From the NCBI GenBank assembly GCA_039199225.1, contig JBCCSZ010000313.1, forward strand, positions 1 through 9,172: DNA of 9,172 nt, read 5' to 3'. Positions 1 to 6,841 of the stretch are shown here, in pieces. The DNA comes from JBCCSZ01 sp039199225. GTDB taxonomy: Bacteria; Bacteroidota; Bacteroidia; Chitinophagales; Saprospiraceae. The first letter of the stretch is position 1, and each line of letters opens with the position of its first letter. The position numbers were made by a program, and so were the translations under genes. The notes beneath the pieces were generated by a model. It was not told the origin of the DNA, did not search any database, and saw only the letters and a program-made list of their open reading frames with translations.

Positions 1-2
1 AT

Positions 3-80
3 AAACAAATGAAACTACGATCTGACTTAGTAAAAAATATTACACAAATGGAAAATGAAATAGATAAGAATTTTTCATAA
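3..80 (+). CDS. Possible 3' end of a truncated upstream gene
   Basis: Of the three plus-strand frames at the left edge only this one is open; the other two stop within the first 12 bases. It reads 25 codons to a TAA at 78-80 and gives a charged, helix-like tail (KQMKLRSDLVKNITQMENEI, then DKNFS). The composition looks like a real protein C-terminus rather than translated noise, but the stretch is short and AT-rich, so chance is not excluded. An ATG at 9-11 lies in frame, but a start there would give only a 23-residue peptide. No function can be assigned. The gene would converge on the DinB-like gene to its right. Confidence 0.4.
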   Translation, partial: KQMKLRSDLVKNITQMENEIDKNFS

Positions 81-108
81 TAGCTTATTTTTTGTTGTGA
101 TTTATTTC

Positions 109-125
109 ATGGTTTGATAAACCAT
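109..125. repeat. Perfect 7-bp inverted repeat in a convergent gap
   Basis: ATGGTTT and AAACCAT flank the 3-base loop GAT. The hairpin sits between the stop of the left-edge reading frame (80) and the stop of the minus-strand DinB-like gene (199), where a shared terminator would be expected. Neither side has a clear T-run directly after the stem, so it is not a classical intrinsic terminator. The rest of the gap (81-198) is AT-rich and shows no gene. Confidence 0.35.
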
Positions 126-198
126 TAGCTCTATACATTCCAAATATATAACCTTTATGGTAAAATAAAAATAGCTTTTAGAAATTTTAACAAAAAAA

Positions 199-699
199 TT
201 ATTGATCGCTAAGCGCTGCCACTTCTTCCGATGTCAATCCAAAAATAGGAGGCGTTTTGACTTCCAGTAAACCCAAGTACAAATAAATCTGTCCGCGGTG
301 GTGAATTTCGTGTTCTATCAACGCACGAAGCCACTTCCATATCGTGATGGGATGACCAGTAGGAGTTAAGCATTTTTCATTCAACTGTGCAGCACTCAAC
401 GAGCGAAATATGGCAATAGACTCTTCGCGTAAGCGATTCATAAAAGCCAGCGTTTCCTCAAAACCTTCGGCCAACTCGCTCCCACAACCACGATACCGAC
501 TCGGTTTTCCCAGAATCGTTTCTGCATACATGTAGCGCTCGATGGCAGCGATGTGCCGAACCTGGTCACCCAGCGTAAAGCGTCCGACTTGAGGAGTCCA
601 CTCCAATTGGTCCTGTGGAATACAATCGATGACTTTCAAGGTTCTTTGGCGGATGCGTGCGTAGTAGGCGAGGAAGTCTTTTGTGTTTTGGATTTGCAT
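199..699 (-). CDS. DinB-superfamily putative metal-dependent enzyme
   Basis: This 166-residue protein has the length and layout of the DinB/YfiT-like four-helix-bundle superfamily (DinB_2 type). The family uses three histidines to hold a divalent metal, and members include thiol-dependent transferases and hydrolases; most are uncharacterised. The metal ligands can be placed here: H49 in QVRHIAAIERY, at the typical site on helix 2, and H130 and H134 in EHEIHHRGQ near the end, the usual HxxxH. No signal peptide or membrane helix is present, so it should be cytoplasmic. The ATG at 699 places the first helix (DFLAYYARIRQRTLKVID) at the normal distance from the N-terminus. No ribosome binding site is seen, as is usual in Bacteroidota. 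It is transcribed leftward, away from the other genes, with no shared operon, so context gives no substrate. The family assignment is firm; the reaction is unknown. It is unrelated to DNA polymerase IV, which shares the dinB name. Confidence 0.88.
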   Translation of the reverse strand: MQIQNTKDFLAYYARIRQRTLKVIDCIPQDQLEWTPQVGRFTLGDQVRHIAAIERYMYAETILGKPSRYRGCGSELAEGFEETLAFMNRLREESIAIFRSLSAAQLNEKCLTPTGHPITIWKWLRALIEHEIHHRGQIYLYLGLLEVKTPPIFGLTSEEVAALSDQ

Positions 700-1039
700 G
701 TTTATGGATTTTACTTCAAAGCAAGATAGTTAATATTTGAGCCTCCTCCCCAAAACCTTGTTTCCCCTCCTCAAACACACACAAAGCGAAAATGTAAAAT
801 CAGGCAAGTAGCGGGAAACGTCAGTGTCATCGTAACAGATGATTAGATTGACAAAGTACTGCTATTGAAAGATCAATTACACCTTTGCGCATCAATCGAT
901 GGACTTGATGGGGTGTAAGGAATGAATCCCATCACTTTGAATGGTTGCCCCCTAAAAACATCAACTGCAAATTGTTATTGCTGGTTTTCCAACCTGATTC
1001 AACCTTTTCTACAACTCTTTTCCACCCTCTTTTTCTACC
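700..1039. other. Intergenic region without a credible gene
   Basis: This gap lies between the divergent DinB-like gene and the secreted-protein gene. A reading frame starting at 922 crosses it, but its translation is Cys/Phe-rich and it runs out of frame into the next gene, so I do not accept it. One structured element is visible: TGATGGG (906-912) is repeated inverted as CCCATCA (928-934), a 7-bp stem with a 15-base loop and no T-run after it. It could be an operator or a leader hairpin. No tRNA, riboswitch or convincing DinB promoter was recognised. Confidence 0.5.
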
Positions 1040-1066
1040 TTGTCTTGGGTGAAGCCCCTAGTTTTG
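1040..1066 (+). promoter_or_regulatory. Candidate Bacteroidota-type promoter for the secreted-protein/LuxR unit
   Basis: TAGTTTTG at 1059-1066 matches the Bacteroidota -7 element TAnnTTTG exactly, and TTG at 1040-1042 can serve as the -33 element with a 16-base gap, close to the usual 17-23. Transcription would start near 1073 and leave a leader of about 30 bases before the ATG at 1103. Position and consensus both support it and help to decide the downstream start. Confidence 0.5.
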
Positions 1067-1102
1067 TGTCATTCATATTTCTAATCATCAAAATATTCAT
1101 CC

Positions 1103-1714
1103 ATGCAAATGTATGCTGCTTTTACGACGATCAGATTGCTTTTATTGATGCTCCTCCTGCCCTTGTGCTTGCCTGCGCAGCAGGTGGTTCAATCGATCGA
1201 GGAAGAGTTTGTTTGGGACAATGCCAACGAGACCAAAACATTGTATGTAGGAGTAAGAGACGGTAGCCCGAGGCTGAAAATCAATCTCGAAGGCAACATC
1301 ACACAGGGTAAGCTAATCGTGACGGCCCATGATCCGGAGGGCAATAAGGTGGCTGGTTTTTCTTTGAAGACCTCGGATGCGAAGGGCTATGAGGTATCGG
1401 TTGGAAGTAGTACGGAGGAGGGTACCACCTCCACCATTGAATCCAGTTCGGATAGTGATTCGGGGGAGACAGTGACTCTCTCGTCTATGAAAGTAAAAAA
1501 GAAGCGGAAGGTCATCAGCAAAAGTAAGAGTAAGAGCAGAGGGAAGAACCGCTCAGGGAAAAGCTACTCCAAGACCCTTACTTCGACAGATTCCAAGGGG
1601 GCTAAGGGGGTTATGAACAAAACCTTGACAGACCCGATGGTGGGCCGTTGGAAGATTGAGTTGGAAGTTGTGGAGGTCAGCGGATCACTAAAAGCGGAGG
1701 TCAGCCAGGATTAG
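1103..1714 (+). CDS. Secreted beta-rich protein with Ser/Asp and Lys/Ser low-complexity insert
   Basis: I do not recognise a named family. The 203-residue product starts with a clear signal peptide: R11, then a Leu-rich core (12-22) and a likely cut after LPA (25), leaving a mature N-terminus of QQ. Residues about 32-92 look like beta strands, ending with NITQGKLIVTAHDPEGNKV, the 'G-l-v-DP-G' style of an extracellular beta-sandwich. Residues about 101-128 are rich in Ser, Thr and acidic residues, and 130-170 are very rich in Lys and Ser. The tail (172-203, DPMVGRWKIELEV) resembles the closing strands of the same kind of fold, so the low-complexity block may be a charged loop inserted between two halves of one domain. 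No lipobox or T9SS tail is present, so it is probably periplasmic or exported. Its gene lies 43 bases before the membrane LuxR regulator, which suggests co-transcription and possibly a sensing partnership; that link is inference. Confidence 0.72.
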   Translation: MQMYAAFTTIRLLLLMLLLPLCLPAQQVVQSIEEEFVWDNANETKTLYVGVRDGSPRLKINLEGNITQGKLIVTAHDPEGNKVAGFSLKTSDAKGYEVSVGSSTEEGTTSTIESSSDSDSGETVTLSSMKVKKKRKVISKSKSKSRGKNRSGKSYSKTLTSTDSKGAKGVMNKTLTDPMVGRWKIELEVVEVSGSLKAEVSQD

Positions 1715-1757
1715 TTTGTCTCATTCCATTCCATCAATTTTAGCCTTACCACTAAGT

Positions 1758-2792
1758 ATGTTTTTGAATAGACTTTTACTGATTTTCATTTGGTGTTTTT
1801 ATCCATTGTTGCTGATGGCAGCTGGCATCAGAGGCCAGGTCAACTTACCGGATGAATGGGCGCCTGTTATTTATCTGTCGGTGATCCATTCATTCGATGA
1901 TTTACAAACTGCTTCCTACGATTTTCTGAGGTACCAGACCGACATTGATGAGGGTGGATTTTTCACTTTTGAGGACTTGGAATTGGCAGCAGAGGACAGA
2001 ATTTACCGATTGCACATTTGCAAAAAGGGTGATCCGGTTTCAACCATTATTCTCGGCGGGCAGGAGGAAAATTTCATTCATTTTGTGATGAATAAGTACT
2101 CTGAGATAGCACTTACGCCCAACGGACGGCAATTGGGCCTGGGAGGGTATGTGATCTCTGGCCAGCCGAAAGGAGTGGACTTGTCAAAATTGTCCGAGTT
2201 GGAAAGAAAGCTGAATACGCCGCCGGCATTGCCCTCCGCTCAAAATCGGGATTTTATAAAGCACCAGGTTTTCAGCCAATTGAACGTGATGGTGGATACG
2301 GCCTCGAATACCATTATGCGACTTTTGGCCCTTCACATCATCCAAGAACGCTACGCAGCAATCAATCACCTGGATTTGATGGAGCGCATCTATGCCGATC
2401 TGGCTGATTCGTCAGCAGACAATCCCTATTTCAACGCCTTTGCAAATCAGTTGCAGTTCCAGCGATTTCAGGCCAATAACCAAAGTCCTTCTGGACAGTC
2501 GACATTCCAATGGTTGGTCCCCTTGGTATTACTTGTCTTATTGATTGGAGGCTACCTTTGGTGGACATCTACGAAGCGGGGAGCAGTAGAAAAAACGGAT
2601 CCTACTCAATTGGTGCAGACTCTGTCGAAACAGGAAAAAAGGGTTTTAAATTTGCTCAAAAAAGGTAAGACCAATAAAGAGATTTCTTCTGAATTACACA
2701 TTGAGGTCAGCACCGTGAAAAGCCATCTACATAAAATCTATTCTCGCTTGGGGGTCAAATCAAGAAAAGAGATCATCAATCGGGATTTGTAA
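1758..2792 (+). CDS. Membrane-spanning LuxR-type transcriptional regulator with periplasmic sensor
   Basis: I place the start at ATG 1758 (344 residues), because the signal or anchor sequence begins right there; an upstream TTG at 1716 would add 14 residues before it. Residues 1-26 form the N-terminal signal/anchor, ending near GIRGQ. Residues about 27-120 are a beta-rich domain (W34, IDEGGFF, YRLHICKKGD), similar in feel to DUF4369 or carboxypeptidase-regulatory-like domains. Residues about 140-240 are helical. A membrane helix follows at 252-269 (WLVPLVLLVLLIGGYLWW) and then basic residues. The C-terminus (287-344) is a full GerE/LuxR helix-turn-helix: LSKQEKRVLNLLKKGKTNKE, then EIS, STVKSHLHKIYSRLGVKSR, with the expected G303, N306 and K321. 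The implied topology is periplasmic sensor and cytoplasmic DNA binding in one chain, without receiver, kinase or TPR domains. Targets are unknown; its own unit and the downstream sugar genes are the obvious candidates. Confidence 0.82.
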   Translation: MFLNRLLLIFIWCFYPLLLMAAGIRGQVNLPDEWAPVIYLSVIHSFDDLQTASYDFLRYQTDIDEGGFFTFEDLELAAEDRIYRLHICKKGDPVSTIILGGQEENFIHFVMNKYSEIALTPNGRQLGLGGYVISGQPKGVDLSKLSELERKLNTPPALPSAQNRDFIKHQVFSQLNVMVDTASNTIMRLLALHIIQERYAAINHLDLMERIYADLADSSADNPYFNAFANQLQFQRFQANNQSPSGQSTFQWLVPLVLLVLLIGGYLWWTSTKRGAVEKTDPTQLVQTLSKQEKRVLNLLKKGKTNKEISSELHIEVSTVKSHLHKIYSRLGVKSRKEIINRDL

Positions 2793-2844
2793 ATTGGGTC
2801 GTATTTTGGTCGGAATGGGGGTCAATTAAAAAGATGATAATCAC

Positions 2845-2871
2845 TCATTTACGAATGAATCTAATTTTTTT
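2845..2871 (+). terminator. Weak candidate terminator after the LuxR gene
   Basis: TCATT (2845-2849) pairs with AATGA (2854-2858) around a TACG loop of the stable UNCG type, and a run of seven T follows at 2865-2871 after a six-base gap. The stem is short and the T-run is displaced, so termination may be partial. It lies 53 bases past the stop codon at 2792. Confidence 0.35.
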
Positions 2872-2873
2872 AT

Positions 2874-2942
2874 GACGAATTCTGATACTTTTAGTTCGTC
2901 TTGAATTCCTACCTTTATTTTGTGGTGCATACAAAATTTTGT
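2874..2942. promoter_or_regulatory. Cluster of palindromes, possible operator region
   Basis: Three symmetric elements lie within 70 bases upstream of the transporter. GACGAA (2874-2879) is repeated inverted as TTCGTC (2895-2900). GAATTC occurs twice (2877-2882 and 2903-2908). ACAAAATTTTGT (2931-2942) is a perfect 12-base palindrome that overlaps a possible -33 box. Binding sites for a dimeric regulator often look like this, but short palindromes are common in AT-rich DNA. No regulator can be named. Confidence 0.3.
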
Positions 2943-2994
2943 TTGACGATTTTTTATTAAACTTGCACGGCACAGCGTAAAATATTACTGTTTG
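2938..2994 (+). promoter_or_regulatory. Candidate promoter(s) for the transporter/phosphorylase operon
   Basis: Two overlapping Bacteroidota-type promoters can be drawn. In one, TTTG (2938-2941) is followed after 16 bases by TAAACTTG (2958-2965), one mismatch from TAnnTTTG. In the other, TTG (2963-2965) is followed after 20 bases by TACTGTTTG (2986-2994), with one extra base in the middle. The second would give a leader of about 30 bases, like the promoter at 1040-1066. Neither is perfect, so the exact start is uncertain. Confidence 0.35.
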
Positions 2995-3029
2995 TCGATC
3001 AATTATTGCAAGAACGAAAGATCAATTTC

Positions 3030-4412
3030 ATGTCAAACTCAAGCGACGATTCGGGGGGTATCTTAGCGCCTATTTCATTAAAAGAAAAGATCGGATATGG
3101 CCTCGGAGATTTAGGTTTTAATTTCTACTGGGCGAATATTTCTGCCTTTTTATTGGTCTTTTATACCGATGTTTTTGGCATCTCTGCCGCCGCTGCTGGA
3201 ACGATGATGCTGGTTACTAAAATCGTGGATGCCTTCACCGATCCGGTGATGGGCGCTATTGCTGATCGAACAAATACCAAGTGGGGAAAATTCCGCCCTT
3301 ATCTGTTGTGGGGCGGTCTGCCAATGGCTGCAGCTGGCGTCATTACCTACACGACACCAGACCTAGGAGCGGACGGTAAATTGGTTTGGGCCTATGGTAC
3401 GTACACGCTGATGATGCTGATGTACACGGTTTTGAGTGTCCCATACTCTGCCTTGTCGGGCGTCATAACGGCCAGGAGCCAGGACCGTACGGAGCTGATC
3501 AGCTTTCGATTCATCGCCGCATTTACGGGTACCACCCTTGTCAATTTTTTTACCCTGGACTTGGTTGAATTCCTGGGCAATGGCAATGAAAAATTGGGTT
3601 GGCAACTGACCATGGCGGTCTATGGCGTATTGGCGGCAATCGTTTTTGCCGGTGTTTCTTTGACGACAAAGGAAAGGGTTACGCCGCCAGCCAATCAAAA
3701 AACCAATGCCATCAATGACCTGAAGGACTTGCTGAACAATCGACCTTGGCTGGTCTTATTCACTTTGGCCCTGGTGATTATGATTACGATTACCATGAGG
3801 GCCGGTGCCTCCATCTATTACATCAAATATTATGTCGAGCGTCCAGACTTGATCAAATACTTCCTGACAGCCTATGGCATTGCCTTAGCCGTTGGCGCTG
3901 CGACGACGCCACTGATGACTCGGTTCCTAGATAAGAAACGACTGATGATTGTCCTAATGGCCACTACCGGAACACTTTCCATCCTATTTTTCTTCATCCC
4001 GGCACAGAATATTTGGCTGATGTTTGCCATTCATATTTTGATTGGTTTTGCACTGGGGCCAAAATCACCGCTTGCCTTTTCGATGTATGCCGATACAGCT
4101 GATTACACAGAATGGAAAACGGGCCGACGAGCCACGGCAATGACTTTTTCAGCTGCCATCTTTTCTCAAAAACTAGGTGGTGCCTTAGCGTCTTTTGGGA
4201 TTGGGGCCATCCTGGCAGCTATGGGCTATGTGGCCAACGAGGCACAGTCGGATGCCTCACAAACAGGTATCGTCATAGCCATCAGCATCGTACCGGGCAT
4301 CATTGCCATGCTGGCCGCCTTCGTTATGACTTTTTACACTTTGGATAAGGAGCTTTTGACCAAGATACAAAACGAATTAACAGAAAGAAAAGCAAAATTG
4401 GACAATGACTGA
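3030..4412 (+). CDS. GPH-family (MFS) sugar:cation symporter, probable cellobionate importer
   Basis: This is a 12-helix inner-membrane transporter of the glycoside-pentoside-hexuronide:cation symporter family (MelB/XylP relatives), about 460 residues, the normal length. Family marks are plain: GYGLGDLGFNFYW at the N-terminus; KIVDAFTDPVMG, with D67 and D71 spaced like the cation-site aspartates of MelB; WGKFRPYLLWG (85-95); the VPYSAL loop with DRTELISFR (near 141-160); and YADTADYTEWKTGRRATA before helix XI. K381 in FSQKLGGALA sits where MelB has a helix-XI lysine. I chose ATG 3030 because the family's N-terminus is short and the TTG at 3006 only adds a non-conserved stretch. The stop overlaps the phosphorylase start by 8 bases, so the two genes are translationally coupled. 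Substrate is inferred from that partner: a disaccharide delivered intact to the cytoplasm, most likely cellobionate, otherwise cellobiose or a similar glycoside. Transporter family is certain; substrate is moderate. Confidence 0.92.
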   Translation: MSNSSDDSGGILAPISLKEKIGYGLGDLGFNFYWANISAFLLVFYTDVFGISAAAAGTMMLVTKIVDAFTDPVMGAIADRTNTKWGKFRPYLLWGGLPMAAAGVITYTTPDLGADGKLVWAYGTYTLMMLMYTVLSVPYSALSGVITARSQDRTELISFRFIAAFTGTTLVNFFTLDLVEFLGNGNEKLGWQLTMAVYGVLAAIVFAGVSLTTKERVTPPANQKTNAINDLKDLLNNRPWLVLFTLALVIMITITMRAGASIYYIKYYVERPDLIKYFLTAYGIALAVGAATTPLMTRFLDKKRLMIVLMATTGTLSILFFFIPAQNIWLMFAIHILIGFALGPKSPLAFSMYADTADYTEWKTGRRATAMTFSAAIFSQKLGGALASFGIGAILAAMGYVANEAQSDASQTGIVIAISIVPGIIAMLAAFVMTFYTLDKELLTKIQNELTERKAKLDND

Positions 4413-6795
4413 CTTCATTCAGGCAACGGAAGATGGGGAGCGTTTTGAGTTGACGGACCCTATAAATATGCCGAATGCTTCTGGCTTTCTCTGGAATAAG
4501 AAGATGATGCTGCACATGAACTGTCGTGGATATGCCGTCGCACAGTTTATGCAACCCGAGCCTGCTAAATATGCTTACGCTCCCAACCTGGAAGCCAAAA
4601 CTTTCATGCAGCCCGAGCAGCCTTACTATGCTCACCATCCGGGTCGCTTTTGCTACATCAAAGATGAAAAGAGTGGTAGCTTGTTTTCTGCACCCTACGA
4701 ACCAGTCAGAGCGACTTTGGAGCAGTATCGGTTTTCTGCTGGAAAAAACGATCTGTGGTGGCAGGTCCAAAAGGAGGGGGTTGAAGTGGAGATGCGCTTG
4801 AGTTTAGCGGTGGAGCGTCCTTTGGAGTTATGGGAAATAAACATTCGAAACCGCTCGAAGCAGCACAAGCAATTGAGTGTCTATCCCTATTTTCCAGTGG
4901 GCTATATGTCGTGGATGAATCAGTCGGGAGTCTATGACGAAGATTTGTGTGGCATTGTTTGCAGCGCCATCACGCCTTACCAAAAGTATGAGGACTATCC
5001 AAAAATTCGTCAATTCAAAGACAAGACTTTTTTACTGGCCGACACGCCACCGACTGCCTGGGAAGTCAACCAAAAGGCTTTTGAAGAAGAAGGTGGTTTG
5101 CACAATCCTTCTGCTATCGCACTGCCAGAATTAGCCAAAGGGGATGCTCGTTATGAAACGCCCTGCTGTGCCTTACAATACCGAATCGAGCTGGCACCCA
5201 ACGCTTCCAAAAAATTACGATTCCTTTTTGGACCGGCTAGAACAGGCGAAGAAATCGAGGAGATTCGCCAGCATTATTTTGCTGCGCCGGCACCGCAAAA
5301 TCAGGATGGATTTGAAACGGAGCAACGAGCTTATCGTGCATACATCGCTTCGGCAAAAAGCTGCCTAAAAATTAAGACACCTGATGTTGTGTTGGACAAT
5401 TTTGTCAACCACTGGCTGCCCAGACAGGTTTTTTATCATGGGGAAACCAATCGACTCAGTACCGACCCACAAACCCGGAACTACCTCCAAGATAACATGG
5501 GAATGGCCTACCTGCGGCCAGCGGTCGCCCGGCAATCTTTTCTGACGGCCCTCAGCCAGCAGGCAGAAAGTGGCGCTATGCCAGATGGCATCTTGATTCA
5601 GGAAGAGGCCCAACTAAAATACATCAATCAGATTCCACATACCGATCATTGTGTTTGGCTGCCCGTTTGCCTCAAAGCTTATCTGGATGAGACCAATGAT
5701 TTTGCGTTATTGGAGGAAATGGTCCCTTTCAGTCAATCTCAAAAAACAGCTACGGTGGCAGAGCATATACACTTGGCTATGAGGTGGTTGCTGAAGGCAA
5801 GGGATCATCGCGGTCTGAGTTTTATTGAGCAAGGCGATTGGTGCGATCCCATGAATATGGTTGGTCCAAAGGGAGTAGGCGTCTCTGGCTGGCTTTCTCT
5901 GGCAACGGCCTATGCACTCAAGGTTTGGGCGTCTATCTGTGAGGCTACTGAATCGCACGAGCAGGTGGAGTCGTTTCGGCAATCGGCCAAGGAAGTCAAC
6001 CAACAGGTGAATAAGCACTTATGGGATGGCCATTGGTACGCTAGAGGTATCACAGATGACAATGTTGTATTTGGTGTAAAAAAGGACGAAGAAGGCCGCA
6101 TCTTTTTGAATCCGCAAGCCTGGTCTATTTTAAGTGGTGCTGCCGATGCTAATAAGTGCGAGGCCATCACAGCGTCTGTCGAGGACGAACTGGAAACGCC
6201 CTATGGTGTCGAAATGCTGGGACCACCCTTTACGGCTATGCGGGAAGATATTGGTCGGGTGACCCAAAAGTTTCCGGGCTCGGCAGAAAATGGTTCTGTG
6301 TACAATCACGCCGTTGCCTTTTACATTTTTGCCCTTTTTCAAAGGGGCCATTTTGAAAAAGCTTACGCCTTACTTCGGCGAATGATTCCTGGGCCGACGC
6401 CCAGTGATGTCTTGCAACGTGGACAGCTTCCTATTTTCATTCCTAATTATTATCGCGGTGCTTATCGGCAGTTTCCGAAAAGGGCGGGCCGGTCAAGCCA
6501 GTTGTTCAATACGGGGACGGTTGCTTGGTTTTACCGCTCGTTGGTCGATGGTTTGTTTGGCTTGAGAGGGGAGAAGGATGGTTTGCGCATCCAGCCACAG
6601 CTCCCCCAAGCTTGGCAAGAGGTGGAGGTAACGCGCTACTTTCGAGCTGCCAAGTTTTTGATAAAAATGGAAAGAAGCTCGGAAGTTTCGCAGATGAAAA
6701 TAGCAGTGGACGGCGAATGGTTATCCTGCAATTTGATAAAAAATATTGAAGCGAAAACTTACGAAGTGAAGGTCCTCCTAGCCACAAAAAAATAA
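4405..6795 (+). CDS. GH94 phosphorylase, probable cellobionic acid phosphorylase (EC 2.4.1.321)
   Basis: This 796-residue cytoplasmic enzyme has the GH94 layout: N-terminal beta-sandwich (about 1-290), helical linker, (alpha/alpha)6 barrel (about 340-715) and a small beta C-terminus. GH94 enzymes split beta-glucosides with phosphate, inverting the anomer to give alpha-glucose 1-phosphate. The catalytic motif GDWCDPMNMVG (477-487) carries the general-acid aspartate (D478 or D481), and PGSAENGSVYNHA (624-636) fits the phosphate/substrate loop. The barrel has TDPQTRNYLQDNMGM (353-367) and PHTDHCVWLPVC (411-422), which I associate with the cellobionate branch rather than with cellobiose or chitobiose enzymes. 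R618 and K622 in GRVTQKFPG have the same spacing as Arg609/Lys613, which bind the gluconate carboxylate in the Saccharophagus degradans enzyme; Q193 is a fair match for its Gln190. The expected reaction is cellobionate + Pi to glucose 1-phosphate + gluconate. No signal peptide is present, consistent with a symporter partner. The main alternative is another beta-glucosyl aldonate or uronate. Confidence 0.85.
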   Translation: MTDFIQATEDGERFELTDPINMPNASGFLWNKKMMLHMNCRGYAVAQFMQPEPAKYAYAPNLEAKTFMQPEQPYYAHHPGRFCYIKDEKSGSLFSAPYEPVRATLEQYRFSAGKNDLWWQVQKEGVEVEMRLSLAVERPLELWEINIRNRSKQHKQLSVYPYFPVGYMSWMNQSGVYDEDLCGIVCSAITPYQKYEDYPKIRQFKDKTFLLADTPPTAWEVNQKAFEEEGGLHNPSAIALPELAKGDARYETPCCALQYRIELAPNASKKLRFLFGPARTGEEIEEIRQHYFAAPAPQNQDGFETEQRAYRAYIASAKSCLKIKTPDVVLDNFVNHWLPRQVFYHGETNRLSTDPQTRNYLQDNMGMAYLRPAVARQSFLTALSQQAESGAMPDGILIQEEAQLKYINQIPHTDHCVWLPVCLKAYLDETNDFALLEEMVPFSQSQKTATVAEHIHLAMRWLLKARDHRGLSFIEQGDWCDPMNMVGPKGVGVSGWLSLATAYALKVWASICEATESHEQVESFRQSAKEVNQQVNKHLWDGHWYARGITDDNVVFGVKKDEEGRIFLNPQAWSILSGAADANKCEAITASVEDELETPYGVEMLGPPFTAMREDIGRVTQKFPGSAENGSVYNHAVAFYIFALFQRGHFEKAYALLRRMIPGPTPSDVLQRGQLPIFIPNYYRGAYRQFPKRAGRSSQLFNTGTVAWFYRSLVDGLFGLRGEKDGLRIQPQLPQAWQEVEVTRYFRAAKFLIKMERSSEVSQMKIAVDGEWLSCNLIKNIEAKTYEVKVLLATKK

Positions 6796-6821
6796 CCCCA
6801 TTCATTGTTCAATGAATGGGG
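6796..6821 (-). terminator. Strong intrinsic terminator between convergent genes
   Basis: CCCCATTCATTG and CAATGAATGGGG form a perfect 12-base inverted repeat around TT, in practice an 11-bp stem with a GTTC loop. Read on the minus strand it is followed at once by TTATTTTTTT, a proper T-run, so it terminates the repeat-protein gene. On the plus strand it begins right after the phosphorylase stop but lacks a T-run, so it may act there less efficiently or mainly protect the mRNA end. Confidence 0.85.
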
Positions 6822-6841
6822 CCACTTTGCTATTTCTGATC

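Noticed and set aside
729..775. Purine-rich AGGAGG on the minus strand upstream of the DinB-like gene, and TTTTG / TATCTTG promoter-like boxes
   Set aside because: The AGGAGG is about 45 bases before the ATG, too far for a ribosome binding site, and the boxes have mismatches in the key positions.
922..1266. 114-codon plus-strand frame before the secreted-protein gene
   Set aside because: It overlaps the 1103 gene out of frame over its signal-peptide region, contains the promoter candidate at 1040-1066, and its translation is Cys/Phe-rich without any domain character.
1490..1525. KKKRKV stretch in the secreted protein resembling the SV40 nuclear localisation signal
   Set aside because: It lies within a Lys/Ser low-complexity block of an exported bacterial protein, so the match is best explained by composition.
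1716..1757. TTG start that would lengthen the LuxR protein by 14 residues
   Set aside because: The extra residues lie before a normal signal/anchor sequence that starts at ATG 1758; a TTG two bases after the previous stop is less likely than the ATG.
3006..3029. TTG start that would lengthen the symporter by 8 residues
   Set aside because: The added residues are not part of the family's N-terminus, ATG 3030 fits better, and the TTG lies very close to a possible transcription start.
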